A stretch of DNA of 64,000 nt from Hymenoscyphus infarciens (Eukaryota > Ascomycota > Leotiomycetes > Helotiales > Helotiaceae): the NCBI GenBank assembly GCA_001414345.1, contig LLCB01000016.1, positions 248,001-312,000 on the forward strand, read 5' to 3'. A model generated the notes under the pieces. It did no database searches, was not told the origin of the DNA, and saw only the letters and a list, made by a program, of their open reading frames with translations. Made by a program: the position numbers and the translations under genes. This document shows, piece by piece, positions 44,624-56,412 of the stretch. Position 1 is the stretch's first letter; each line of letters begins with the position of its first letter.

Positions 44624-46383
44624 CTCCGGAATTCAGTCCCGCAGGACGAGAAGGCGCTTTCTTATCGAGATCAATATTCGGTGGTGGTGTTGTGAGAGTC
44701 GTGGGATCAACAAAGCAAAACAGGGTCGCGGGTGCGCAGTGTGTGTAGAGTAGGTACGAGTACGAGTAGGTATCGAGAAATCGAGTCGGGAGGAAAACTC
44801 GAAGGTGGTGGTGGTGTTGGTGGTACAGAAGAAAAAAGGCACGCCGGCCGGTGGAAAGAATCCGAGGAAGAAGGGGATGAAGGACAAGTCGTTCGCACAC
44901 AGAAGCTAAGGTGGAAGAGCAGTCCAACGTCAATAGAAAGGTCTAAGGTTCTTCTTGCCTTGCTCTGAGCGATTGCGAGTTCAGTTTAGCTGGTGCATGC
45001 TGCGCCAAGCCTCACTCATCCCGGTCTGATCTCCGATACGGCTCCGATCCAGCCGATGCTGCATGAACGGCCGGGCAAATACAACTCTCAAGTCACCTGC
45101 TCGTTATCAACCCTCCGGCCCGGGGGTGCTTGGTGAAAGAGTCAGACGACTCAAGGGGATGTTGAATCTAGACAAACAGAAAATTACAACATCGTCTCCT
45201 GCTACCAAGGACCGGAAAGGGGAAATGTGACCCATAAGCCCCAACTCGCCTACAAATTACACTACATGGGGCTCTTTGAGACATTCGATTCAAACTGTCC
45301 GTGGCTCATTGAGAAAGTGGCTGGATTTAGCACACAGAGATACTGGTGAGAAGGTTGTACACTGATAAATTATTGTACACTGATAAATCAACTTAACGGG
45401 AGTTGGCATTTTATTGCTGCACAAACGAAGAGTCTAATTAACTGTCAACTCCCAAGGCTCTGCTTCTTTCGCAGATTCGATTCTTGATAGATATTCAATA
45501 AGAGATAGTTTCATATGCTACTAGCAACAACCGATCTGTACAGATACATTATCCGTTTATTACTAGGTCAACTTCTGGCCTTCTGGAATCGGGGAGGTGG
45601 GTTCCACAGCACGAGAGCTGGCGAGAATGACAGCCGACAAGCAACAAGAAAGTAGATTCGTACTATCCCCCCCCCTAAATAAAATGTAAGCGCACGGCCG
45701 CTGTGCCTTACTAAATGTCTGTGCACTCTACATTTTATTTAGGGGGGGGGATAGTAGGTCAACCTGGATTCGGAGCCTGTAGGTAATAGGTAGGCTTATC
45801 TTGCCTTTCTAGAAATGTGCCAAGCGTTGAAAGAGCTTGTCAAGAGAACTCAAATCGGAAACTCAAAGCTGTTTAAACGAGTTCGATTGACCAGATGCCT
45901 AGCCGAGGATTGTTTTGATCTCGACTACCTACCTATGATCCATGCAAAAACATACACAAGGAGAGAAATACTCCCAAAAGAAAGAACCGGTTAATTGTGA
46001 TTGGTTCAATTACTTAATTGCCCAAAGTAGAATAGCGCCCGGATAGATAACCATTGGCGGGGCACCAATGGAAGTACAGTACCTTACCCCGTACTTTTAC
46101 TACTTTTACTGTGCCAGTGAATTATATTATTCACCCCACGTCGATCTTCGAGCTTCAGAAAGTTGTCTGCAGGATGCGCTGAATATATTTACGGAGAACT
46201 CTTCCATTTCCTCTCCATCCTCTCCATACTCTGCGCCATCTCCCCCCGATCTTCCCCCGCGCAGAAGCAGAACACAACAACAAACAGGAAGCGGCCCTCC
46301 CACATTTCTCTCAGCCTCAGCTACGATACGATACGGCAACGCCCCCCCCCCCCGGCCCGACACCACCAAACACGCCTTCTATC
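44624..46383. promoter_or_regulatory. Divergent intergenic region between vac8 and snf4
   Basis: About 1.76 kb with no supported gene. It holds a perfect inverted-repeat element (45661-45756), an 18-nt tandem duplication of TGTACACTGATAAAT near 45356-45387, and, close to snf4, a C-rich run at about 46340-46352. Chance frames near 44610-44970 are mirror images of each other and are not genes. Confidence 0.5.
45661..45756. mobile_element. MITE family E, copy 2 (96 bp, perfect terminal repeats)
   Basis: Both ends read TACTAT, nine C, then TAAATAAAATGTA inward: 28 nt with no mismatch. Treating the outer TA as a duplicated target leaves CTATCCCC termini and fits a Tc1/mariner-type insertion; that class assignment is inference. 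The arms would make a very stable hairpin. A diverged relative is at 11508-11588. Confidence 0.85.
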
Positions 46384-47636
46384 ATGGCAGCACAAACGGA
46401 TTTCGCCCGGCCTTCGACCTTCCTTTCACCAGCTCAGACCCGCGCAATGCAAGACCGACCGTTGAGCTCCGTGGATAGGGAGGAACAGAGCGGCTTGGTA
46501 CGTGGTCCTTGATCTCGCATTACTTGCCACAACCCAGTTACCAGTGTGGCGGCACCCTTATGGGATGGGTACTCGAGTAGAAAAGACTAATTGCTTTGGG
46601 CATGGCAGAAAGCGATCCGAGACTTCCTCAAGATCCGAACCAGCTACGATGTGCTACCCCTCTCCTTTCGACTCATTATCCTCAACACCGATCTGCTCGT
46701 CAAGAAGAGCTTGACGATTCTTCTCCAAAATGGTAGACAATCTCTCCGCCACTTGGGCACGCATGCGGTGCTAACGATGTATCGCAGGAATCGTCTCTGC
46801 CCCTCTTTGGGATTCGCATACCTCAACCTTCGCTGGTCTCCTCACAACCTCCGATTACATAAACGTCGTGCAGTACTACTGGCAAAATCCCGATGCCCTC
46901 AACCAGATAGACCAGTTCCGCTTGAGCGCTTTGAGAGGTGAGGGCTGATAGGAAGAAAATGGAACGGAATTAGGCTGATTCCTACCTAGATATCGAGAGA
47001 GCGATTGGTGTACTCCCACTGGAAACATTATCCGTCCATCCCGCACGACCTCTCTACGAAGCATGTACGCAGATGCTAAAGACACGCGCCCGAAGAATCC
47101 CACTGGTCGATATCGATGATGAAACCGGGCGCGAGATGGTTGTCAGCGTCATTACACAATACCGCATCTTGAAGTTCATAGCTGTCAATGTCACACAAAC
47201 GGAGAAATTGAAGAAAACTGTTTCGGAAATCGGTCTTGGCAGCTATGGTGACTTGCAAACGGCCAACATAGACACCCGGGTGATTGACGTTATCCATATG
47301 ATGGTCAAATACAGCATCTCGAGTGTTCCCATCGTTGATGAAGAGAACCGTGTTTTGAATGTCTTCGAGGCCGTCGATGTGATTTCAATCATCAAGGGTG
47401 GAGCCTACGAAGAACTCACTACAAGCGTGGGAGATGCCCTGTCGAAACGAGCCGATGACTTTGCCGGGATCTACACCTGTAGTGAGGAGGATCGGCTGGA
47501 TTCACTCTTCGATACCATTCGAAAATCCCGAGTTCACCGATTGGTTGTCATCGACGAGGAGAACCGATTGAAGGGGGTCATATCTCTTTCGGATATTCTG
47601 AAATATGTTCTTTTGCACGGAGCTGACGAGGAGTAG
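46384..47636 (+). CDS. snf4: AMP-activated protein kinase gamma subunit (Snf4)
   Basis: Nucleotide-sensing regulatory subunit of the Snf1/AMPK complex controlling carbon-source responses. Exons 46384-46497, 46609-46732, 46788-46937 and 46990-47636 give 344 residues. Four CBS domains are visible: [20 protein letters not shown] with [60 protein letters not shown] with [14 protein letters not shown]; and [20 protein letters not shown] with [16 protein letters not shown]. Intron 2 uses the slightly unusual donor GTAGAC. Intact. Confidence 0.95.
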
Positions 47637-48407
47637 AGTATGAATGGTTGGATTATGATGACGTTTACGAACACGGAGAAGAGGCGTTGCATAGCGAAAA
47701 GGGCGAAATAGGCGTAGGTTTGGGACTGCGAATTGCGCATACATGACGCATTTACTCATAGATTTTTTCTTTTGTCCATTCTTCCTTAATACCATTTTGT
47801 CTTTCTGTCGTCCTTTGGTTTTGGGCGAATACTTCACGCTAGACAAGAAAGTGGCAGTGCAAGTAGATACAATCAAGAGCCATCCTCCATTGTTTCTTTG
47901 AATCGCGCCAGGCAGGTAGACTTGGGATATATATTCAGCATCGCTTCCATGTTTAGATCTTGAACCGCCTGTGGCGCGAGATAATTTATGGTGCTCTATT
48001 CACATTGCATGCCAATTGCTCTCTTATGCCTTTCTGCTTTGTTCTTCAGTGCTGGTTTTCATTTGGTTCTCTGGGATTATTTTCTTTTTCCAAGCAGTAC
48101 CTGAGTTTGACCGATCCTTCACTCTCGGCTACGTGCTTGAGTTACTCAGTATCGCGATATCAAACAAGTGGTCTGTGATCATTTCTTGAATCCAAGAGTC
48201 CCACTAAAAATGCACTAGGGGGATTGACGACGGAATTACCCTTACAGTCTAACTACCTGCCCCTGCCCACCCTTCATTATTCTCTTATACTCTTCTACTC
48301 ATCAATTTCACGCTCCACGGTCGAAGTAACAATACTTTGCGATCACATCTCAATTTTGGTAAATAGAGAATTAATTCCAACGACATCTCTAGCAATCGCC
48401 CCCAACA
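47637..48407. other. Intergenic, no gene seen
   Basis: 3' region of snf4 and upstream region of a hypothetical ORF. No recognised element. Confidence 0.45.
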
Positions 48408-48688
48408 TGGATCAATGTCGGGTCTCCGAAGCAACCGCCTCAGTGTTCAACGGAAACCTCGCACCAGACGTTATTTTGGAACAGGACTGGTCCAGAATTG
48501 AACGCAACGAACATATACTAGAAATGCAGGAGATATGGTCACCTCCCGACACACGACGCCTCCGAACTAAAATGCTTCAACTTACAAGTTCAAAGAAAAA
48601 CGCAAAGGACTTCCTCAGTGTCCCTAAAACGCCTTGTCTCCCATTTCAGACAGAGCTATTTTATAATAAAGCTACGATGTTCTATTAG
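48408..48688 (+). CDS. Hypothetical ORF, possible first exon
   Basis: A 93-residue frame starting at ATG 48408 (MDQCRVSEATASVFNGNLAP) with a mixed polar composition and no known domain. It may be the 5' exon of the gene continuing at 48761-49471, as both are on the same strand and about 70 nt apart, but I could not find a donor/acceptor pair that joins them cleanly. It could also be a fragment of a decayed gene. Confidence 0.3.
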
Positions 48689-48760
48689 ATGGAATCAGCA
48701 ACAGTTCACCAAGGGGATGTAGACGGGCTTACGATCATAGGATGTATTTGGAATATTTAG

Positions 48761-49471
48761 ACAGAGATTCTAGTTAGAAGGCCACAATTTCAACTCGACG
48801 ATTTCTTTGCTATACCTATAAGTGTTCCTCAAAAGGTTGCCAAGCCTGTTCCAGAAATACTCCAGGTACACGAAAATATATGTTCTCAGGTTCGAGCCTC
48901 GTTGGAAAAGGACGAGAATCGCGCCATCATAGACCCAAAAGACATTAGATTACACCCAATTTGCGAAGCATTATTAGTTGTCTTCGATGAATACAAGTTC
49001 GTAGATTCTGCCTACGACGTTCAACCAGCAGATGGCCATCGTCACTCCGCCAACGTTGCTCAACACCAAAGCATTCTCTTAGTTCGAACCGGCAAGGAAG
49101 ATAGGCTCAGCGCCGTAATCAACTTCGAAGCGTTAAAAGGCGAAGCGTTAAAAGGCGAAGCGTTGCCGTTGGCAATACGTGAGGACATAGGGCTCCTTGA
49201 CGTTATCCGAGTCCCTTTGCGAGCTGGGGTACGGTTTGTTGCTAATCTTCTACTCCGAGAAGAGGGTGGTTCCGTTTTTGGCATCCCACGTATTTCTAAG
49301 GAAGACTGTGAGAAGGAAGGGCTCTCCTGGGCGGAACAAAAGTTATCACGGGCGGTGGGATTGGGGAGAATCTCAAAATCTATGACGGCGAGTGAAGCGA
49401 AGAAGGCATTGCTGCTCGGCAGTCGATGCGAATCAGACTTTGTTCCTTTCTTCAAGCCTAACTGGGTATGA
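48761..49471 (+). CDS. Hypothetical protein exon with EALKG tandem repeat
   Basis: A frame open from just after a TTTAG acceptor-like site (ends 48760) to the stop at 49471, about 236 residues. It reads VRRPQFQLDDFFAIPISVPQ, then HPICEALLVVFDEYKFVDSA, RTGKEDRLSAVINFEALKGE, and ends SDFVPFFKPNWV. I do not recognise the family. An in-frame 15-bp tandem repeat (49127-49164) encodes EALKGEALKGEAL. Further small frames to about 50019 (MSTDSGRGSPIPPYATKPPS at 49617; HFGGTTRWLGRLEYETQRLA) may be later exons or remnants. Gene model uncertain. Confidence 0.4.
   Translation, partial: TEILVRRPQFQLDDFFAIPISVPQKVAKPVPEILQVHENICSQVRASLEKDENRAIIDPKDIRLHPICEALLVVFDEYKFVDSAYDVQPADGHRHSANVAQHQSILLVRTGKEDRLSAVINFEALKGEALKGEALPLAIREDIGLLDVIRVPLRAGVRFVANLLLREEGGSVFGIPRISKEDCEKEGLSWAEQKLSRAVGLGRISKSMTASEAKKALLLGSRCESDFVPFFKPNWV
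49127..49164 (+). repeat. 15-bp tandem repeat inside a hypothetical ORF
   Basis: GAAGCGTTAAAAGGC occurs twice exactly, then a partial GAAGCGTT. The period is a multiple of three, so copy changes keep the frame. Confidence 0.9.
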
Positions 49472-50019
49472 ATAGAACTACACTTAGTCAATCCTGACAG
49501 GTCAAAATCTATACCAGAATGTTCAAATCACAAACCACATTCATACCCAAGGAGTCAACACCGCTATCCCAGAGATCCGCCATCAACAATCGGAACCTAT
49601 TAGGAAGCCAATCACCATGTCCACCGACAGTGGACGTGGATCACCCATCCCACCATACGCAACAAAACCTCCGAGCAGACCCGGAGAGACAAGAATAGTC
49701 CAGATACCAATTGTTCAGGAACACCGACAACCTCTCAATCCTCTTCAAGCAAATTGGGCACTTTTTTCACCAGGGATATCTGGGTCCTCATACTCCCCTC
49801 AGTCCACACCCTAGTCCTCCATATGTATTACCAACGACACATACAATGTTGGAGCATGACCAAACCGGCCTTACCCACAATAGCCAACTACTGTATTTCA
49901 CCCTAGCCGCACATTTCGGTGGCACAACTAGATGGTTGGGACGCCTCGAATACGAGACACAAAGGTTGGCTGTTGAGGTAGCCATCCCAGTTGCAGCGGT
50001 TACAGGGTTTTGGGGCTGA

Positions 50020-50634
50020 GGGCTTCTCCTCTAAAATGCAAGGGAAGAACCACCATTGGTAACTCTCAGTTGTTCAAACTGTCTACCTAGGTTCATGAGT
50101 TGAGCTATCCTAAACGGTTGGAGTGATTTTGAATCATAGCACAGAGAGTTGGAGCAGTTGTGATGAAACCCCGCATTTATCGTCCAGCGTAAAATGAACT
50201 TGTTGCAGTGTTTGCAGCTTTGCAGGTCGGTAATTCCGGAAAGAATGATTGTCCTACCTGTCTGGGATGATGAGTTTGAATTATCGTAACCAGTTGGATT
50301 ATTTTGGAAAATACGCATCCAAAGAGTTCGGGAAATCCAGAACGTTCGGGCAATTGAGATTTATCAAACAACGGATTTGCTACAGAGTTGATGGAGGAAT
50401 TTCAGGGAATGCAGGGGTTAAGCGAGGGGAGTTGAAGACGTCCCTTCCTAATTGGGAACTTCAACACAAGTACACCCTTCCCTGCCCCAGCCTCCTGGGC
50501 ATTAAAGTTTGAAATCACGGGACTCCTGAGCATCTTTATCATCCCCTCCTCTCATCACTGCTCCTTCTCTTCTTCATGCATCCCGCATATCACCAAAGTT
50601 CAAACCTTCAATTCAAATCGCACCTGCATTCACA
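50020..50634. other. Intergenic, no gene seen
   Basis: Contains the promoter of the RhoGAP-like gene. Chance frames only. Confidence 0.45.
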
Positions 50635-53429
50635 ATGTTCTTGATCAAAACGGCCACCAAGGCAGTTGCGTTGATTGCAGTTGCACTCAATACCACGCAA
50701 TCGAAGCGTCCTTCGATTTCAATCCTCATGACAATGTCTTCAGAGGATTGTGAAATAACAACACGCCTCCTCTTTCGACGATTCAATGCCTTTGGTAGCA
50801 GACCTTATGCATTTGAACTCATCGATCATCACGCCAAATCCGATAGAACCTTCGAAATCGATGGCTACAATCGATGCGCCTCGCTCTTTGGCATCAAAGA
50901 GCTCATAATCGATGATTATGACGTGAGTGACCCAACTCCATCACCGTCATCATCGCATATTGTTAACTTTTCATCACAGGCATTCGATTATATACCGGGA
51001 AAGCCAGAAAGCTGGCTTGCGAAGAACCTTCGAAGAACCTCCTCCGTCCTCAACATCAAAGATGTCAAAGGACACACATTGAAGCGCGCGCTGAGTGGTG
51101 GCAACCTCCTCCGCAAAAGAGACGCAATTGAGGGAAAAGACCTCAAGGAACTCGGACGAATCCAAGGTGATAGTCTCCTGTTTCTTGGTCCAAACAATGT
51201 TCGTTGCAACTATTTGTTGCTGCCAACACATCTTGTTGCCACAGCGCAACACCTTGTTGATTATGGCAAGTTCAACTCCAAGCTCCCAGTCTGTGCTTTA
51301 ATTAACATTGTCTTTAGCTCTCAAAACCCCAGGTTTATTCCAGACCTTGGGTTCGCAAAATATGATCGAGTCCTTATACAACCATTATGCCTCCATCGAA
51401 GGAGATGAAAATACCATCGACCAAACCGCGCAGACCTCGAAGCTCCCAATGCATATCGTATACCAATGCGATGTTCACGATGTTGCTTCGACCTTCAAAA
51501 GATTCCTCTCCGTTTTACCCGGTGGTATTTTGGGCGAGCTGCATTTGTTCCATTCTTTGGCCAATGTTTATGGTCACTTCAAAGACGATAACGAACTCAA
51601 CGATTCCGAGCTCGATGCCACCAAACTAGACGCTACGAAACTTGTTCAGTTGATGAAAACCAAAAAACATTGCCGAGCTCTATTGATCACACGGGCAATT
51701 TTGACTGTGGATCTCAAGTCTCGGCGCCATCTCATCTGTGCAGTCTTTGGACTTCTCAGAATGGTTGGCCAAAATGCAGAGGCAAAAGCGGCAGAACGTC
51801 GAATGAAAGGACTGGAACCTGAAGCAAACTCGATGGGATACGAGGCATTGGGAGTCGCCTTTGGTCCTCTTCTGATTGGAGAGTTTCTCAAATACAACAT
51901 GCCTCGCGCCCACCCCAAAGGCAAGCTGGTAGTTCTTCCTATCAGTTCTCCCAAATCCAAGAGGGGTAAAGGACAGATGCCCGTCGTCGACGATAGCGGT
52001 TTCCTTTCTCTTGACGAGAAGAAACAGCTTGCTGGTAGCATTGCTGAGATGGTGATCTCGCACTGGCTCGATGTGGTTTTCTTTTTGAAAATGCTAGACT
52101 TGCCCCAAGGTGGCGACAATGGCAAAAATGGTATGAAGGGAGAAAGATCACCAAAGCAGATCGACTCACAGCTCGAATCCCCTATTTCAATTCGAAGTAA
52201 GTACACCGACCCTCTGTGTGAATCTGCTAACATCATAACTTCCAGGTATCGGCTCTGAAACTCGCGCGATTAATAAAATACGCCGTGAAAAACACGAAGA
52301 ACGAATCGAAAAACAAAGAGCCTTTCGAGCAAAATCCAAATCGAGCCAAAGCCTACCTGCAACAGAAGCTCGAGGCCTCACAATCGAACCGCATGCCATC
52401 GAGGATAAGCCAAGGCAATCCCCAATGCACATCTCCGAGAGCGAGAACCAGCACATTGGAATTGCTATTAACTCTGCAATTCAAAAGTCTCCAGTCAAAT
52501 CCCCAATTAATTTCTCCAGACCATATGGAGAATTCACACCAAAGTTGTCAAGAAGCGAGAATCTTTTTGGCACACCATCAACAAACTATACCGAACTTCA
52601 CAAAAAGTTTGAACAGCGCTCAAAGTCGAAAACAATTGCAGATTTGACAAAGATTGCCACTCTTCGTACTTCGCAACTAGATAGTCCTATGGGACCTTCC
52701 GAGCCGACTCGTCGGATGAGTTCAAACGTGACAGCACACAAGAAGTCTTATGGAAGTCTCGACGTCGTCCCTAACCAAGTCGACATCTTGCAAACTGATC
52801 TTGAACAAGATGGCCAAAAGCCAGAATTTCCAAAGAAAAATAGCCTTTTTGCCAGAAGCAAGGCCAGATTAACAGGTCAGAATAAGTCTTCGGAGTCAAA
52901 TTCATCGACTCATAGCCATTCTTCAAGAGTGTCTCGATTCAACTTGAAGCGGACTACCAGCTTGGCTAGTATCAAGGAGACTATCGACAAGACAAGCGGG
53001 AAAGTTAGAGGGACGATCAACAAGTCGGGAACAAAGGTTAAGGCCTTGAAGGCACTCTACGAGCCATCAACATCAGCCTCCACCACTTCTTCGCCCAACA
53101 AGCTTCGAAAGTCAATCTCCGCTAACAAACAACAAGCCGAGATACTAAGAACGAGAGTTGCACCATACACATACAGCTCTCCTGCTGTGGCAAATGACAA
53201 AGACACTCTAATATCAACCCTTCGCACACGAGTCAAAAGCCTCGAACAACGCCTGGATGTTGTCCTGGAGGAGAATGCTGCATTAAAGAAGGAGAACGGG
53301 GAGCTCAAGCAATTGGTTGAGCTGATGTTGCAAGTTGGAAAGCAGCAAAGGGGTTATTGCGCTGGAAGAGCTGGTTTAGACGGAGCAGAATCTTCTGAGG
53401 ATTCTTCTTCCACCGTTTTGAGGACATAG
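50635..53429 (+). CDS. RhoGAP-domain protein with degenerate catalytic site
   Basis: Exons 50635-50922, 50980-51265, 51318-52196 and 52246-53429 give 878 residues. The GAP-like domain starts at about residue 190: ALKTPGLFQTLGSQNMIESL, then LPGGILGELHLFHSLANVYG, LITRAILTVDLKSRRHLICA, VFGLLRMVGQNAEAK, MGYEALGVAFGPLLIG and EMVISHWLDVVFFL. The usual arginine finger (GxFRxxG) is Gln here (GLFQTLG), so GTPase stimulation is probably weak or absent. Intron 2 (51266-51317, 52 nt) has the donor GCAAGT, a GC-AG intron; only this splice keeps the frame. The C-terminal half is disordered, Ser/Lys-rich, and ends with a coiled coil (STLRTRVKSLEQRLDVVLEE). The start is the first ATG in frame; a later Met near residue 32 or 34 is possible. 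Confidence 0.85.
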
Positions 53430-53651
53430 GGTTCTTTTTGTGTGTATTATTATTGCTTTTGTATAAGGGACAGAACCAGGAGCAGACTTCGGAGTCAGGA
53501 TAAGGGCATAGATCCCATTTTATTGTAGTATAATTAGTCTTGAATAATAAAAAACAATTGAAATGATTCTTCTGTTCGTGACTTTTCCCACCTTTGGTCC
53601 GTGCCTGCCTATGTCGTTCATTATTCTAATCATCTCGAGTAATTTGAATCA

Positions 53652-53707
53652 ATTGTTCTAAACATTTGGGACAATTCGAAAATTAGCCCAGCTATTTTGG
53701 AACAATC
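53652..53707 (+). repeat. Dispersed short element family F, copy 2
   Basis: ATTGTTCTAAACATTTGGGA ... GCTATTTTGGAACAATC: the outer arms are imperfect inverted repeats (TTGTTCTAAA and TTGTTCCAAA), and the whole 56 nt aligns with 22400-22451 and with the reverse strand of 58613-58660. Confidence 0.55.
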
Positions 53708-54040
53708 AAGTTTAACCGTGACGAAAAGGTGTACTAGTGCACCAAACTAACAAGCCAAGACATCACCAAAATTGTCAACTATAGTAACGGCGCAGCACCA
53801 CTTTCAAAATAACCATGAATTCAACTTTTCATACAACTTAAACGAAGACTACGACTCATCTTGTATACTGCTCTAAAAAGTAAGTGTTTCCGAGCGTTGT
53901 TTGTTGAGCAATTATATGATAGGCGACCTAGATCGCTTTCGAGAAGAATACTTTAGTTTTCGTACCTGCATACATATCTTGTTGTTCTAACTATCTTGGG
54001 TACTTCAAAACAGTTACTCTAAGCATATGCAACGGTTGAA

Positions 54041-54086
54041 AAGCGATTCGCGTGTTTTAGAACAAGCGATTCGAGTGTTTTAGAAC
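54041..54086 (+). repeat. 23-bp direct tandem duplication
   Basis: The unit AAGCGATTCGCGTGTTTTAG plus AAC is followed directly by AAGCGATTCGAGTGTTTTAG plus AAC (one difference), then the first six bases again. Non-coding. Confidence 0.9.
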
Positions 54087-55086
54087 AAGCGAGTCTTGTG
54101 AAATTTGTGTACGATTACTTGTCCAAAGCAACCCACCCAAATCAATGCCCAAACAGCAAACAAACCACAGTAAATAGCTCTCAATGACTTTTGTATGCTG
54201 CTTTTAAAAAGCAGGTGGTTGCTGAGAAGTCAGTTGTTATTACATATTATGGCGGGCTTGGTACCCACAAGATATCCGGCGAGTTGACAAAGTGCTATTA
54301 ACACCACTCACCTAAAACACAAAAAAAAACAGTTTGCTCTTAGGTATTTAATGGGCGTCCGGTTGATTTATTCAATCCAAACTCCAGGGAATTTGAGATG
54401 AACTGTTCAAAAGGAGGCAAATTTCTTGAGAGTCTATGCTACACTCGGGGCTGTAAATCTGTGACTTCTATCCTTTTTGCTTGCTCCACTTTGAACTGCT
54501 GTTCCAAGTATTGAAACTCTTCGTTCCCAACACGCTATTTCGTGATTATTCTTTGCAGATTTCTTACTAACGCGTGTTCAACTTATTCCTGACTTAAATG
54601 CCACTTTTATCCCATTCATTGCTTGAGTAGTGCTTTTACGACGAAATTAGAATGTCAGGAATCGTGGCATTTATGTCTGAAATAAGTGGTCAGTTTTCTA
54701 GTTTATGACCTCGCTAGCTCTCCATCAAGTCCAGGGCAAAATGTGGCATTAAATAGTTTGGTATCAAGTTGATTCTATGACCAGCTCGAGGTCGTAATGG
54801 ACTCAAGTGCTCTACTTTCCTTGAATTTGATTTGAGCATCTATTCTAGGTTACGATCAAGACTAAATTCACTCAGGTCATCACAAGTGCCAAAAGAAAAA
54901 AAATCTCATTCGCTGATGGGAGCTTTTCAGAATAGCGAGTGCCACTTTTCAATTACCTCACCCTCAAAAATTAACACATTACCACCCACTTCGACACCCT
55001 ATCGCGGACGCGTCAAAGTCTACCACATCCAACCACTGCTTACCCCACTCCAACACCACCACCCAAATTTAGCCCCAACCATCGAA

Positions 55087-55899
55087 ATGTCGCGCGCCGA
55101 AAGTGAGGAAGCCGAGATACTGGAACAGTTACAGTCCGAGTCTCAGCTCCGGGGTTGCGATGGCGAGGATGAGACGGACGAGGGAGGCCAGAGCGAGCAA
55201 GAAGAGAGAGCCTCAACTTTTGTCAACGACCAACCAGAAAAGTTGAGATGGTTTGACTTGAGACACCCTGGGCTGGCACTTGGTGAGTTTAGTCAAGGCT
55301 TGCCTTGGAACGATCGGTGGATGCTAAAATACGCAGTGCTCTGGTACATTTTCCTCGGTTTTCCTGCTGCCATTGGCATCACATGGTTGAACCGTGAGTT
55401 CATTCGTTGGTTGGGTTACGAGAAGTTCATGAGAAGTCCGAGTGGGATTACGATATCCAGAGGTGAGTTTCCAAAGCCCCGGGTGCTCGAGATCGAGCTG
55501 ACAAGATGATTACAGTTCTTTTCGCAACCCTCAGCGTCCTCATCATCACGGCCTGGGCTCTACAACTCACTGCGGAAGCAAAGGAAACACGAATCAAGAA
55601 GTTGATGGAGGAGGCTGAGTGGTGGAAGAAAGCTTGTGAGGTCCTAGAACAGGAAAAGAAGGAAGCCATGGTGACGAAGGTATGCGTGAACCAGCACATC
55701 TTTCCGTTGGACCGTAGCTAATTCGTGCGCATAGCCAAGTGAAGCCCATACACCACCGCGCCAAGTTGGGAGTCCATTTGGGATGAGCAATGGTAGAGAG
55801 TCGCGAATGGACTGGTATGAAGAACAAAATGACTTTTATCCACCAACACCGAAAGATATGATCGAGGAGGTTCTGGAGAGAAGAGCCAGGAACTACTGA
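55087..55899 (+). CDS. Two-span membrane protein with coiled coil, unknown function
   Basis: Exons 55087-55462, 55516-55679 and 55735-55899 give 234 residues. The acidic N-terminus (MSRAESEEAEILEQLQSESQ, DGEDETDEGGQSEQEE) precedes one span (KYAVLWYIFLGFPAAIGITW). A second span created across intron 1 reads VLFATLSVLIITAWALQL. A charged helix follows (EAKETRIKKLMEEAEWWKKA) and the C-terminus is hydrophilic. Two spans facing a short loop suit an organelle or ER membrane protein; no family was recognised. In-frame codons upstream to 54832 exist, but the ATG at 55087 is the first that gives a protein-like N-terminus. Confidence 0.7.
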
Positions 55900-56412
55900 A
55901 TGCGACATAGCTGCCGGAGGACCGTGGAAAAGGGAGATGGGCTTGTCATGAATGATCGCTTACCAAAGAGAGGACCTCAAATGTGAGAAAAAAGACTAGG
56001 GGAAATAATTGCAGCAATTTCCAAGGAAGAGAGGAAACTTAAAAGCTGAACGGGAAATAGTGAATAGGTGGCATTCGCTCTAGCAGCCTTCAACAGTCGT
56101 GCTAGTCTGGTGGGGAGTTTCATAGTCCACTTGTAGCTTGTTAGCACTCGCCAATTTCATCTTGTTTTTCCAAGTCAGAAAAAGCGAGTATAGTTGACGG
56201 GTGATGGTTTGCCGAAGTCCAAGCCAGCTCACACACCAAGTAGAGAATAGCACTTAGGACAGCGAAAAGTACATTCCGAATTTCAGTTGGGTGACAACAG
56301 AAGCAGCAAAACATTGGAAACTGGACGAGAAAATATGGTGATACAATTACACAAGTTTGTAGAGCCCCATTCAGATTCCCATCCAGACGTTGCAGGCATT
56401 TCTTATCGTCTG
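55900..56412. other. Convergent intergenic region, no gene seen
   Basis: The flanking genes end toward each other, so this holds two 3' regions. No repeat or gene was recognised. Confidence 0.45.

Larger units (their letters stand above)
53430..55086. other. Gene-free, repeat-bearing spacer
   Basis: About 1.65 kb with no supported gene. It holds family F repeats (53652-53707 and a diverged copy near 53991-54040) and a 23-nt tandem duplication at 54041-54086. Composition is ordinary and not RIP-like. Confidence 0.55.

Noticed and set aside
44610..44968. Several overlapping frames on both strands upstream of vac8
   Set aside because: Mirror frames from a GA/GTG-rich stretch; no domain, and the vac8 start with its acylation motif lies just downstream.
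48841..48905. tRNA T-loop-like GGTTCGAG sequence
   Set aside because: No matching acceptor stem, anticodon arm or D arm around it; it lies in an open reading frame.
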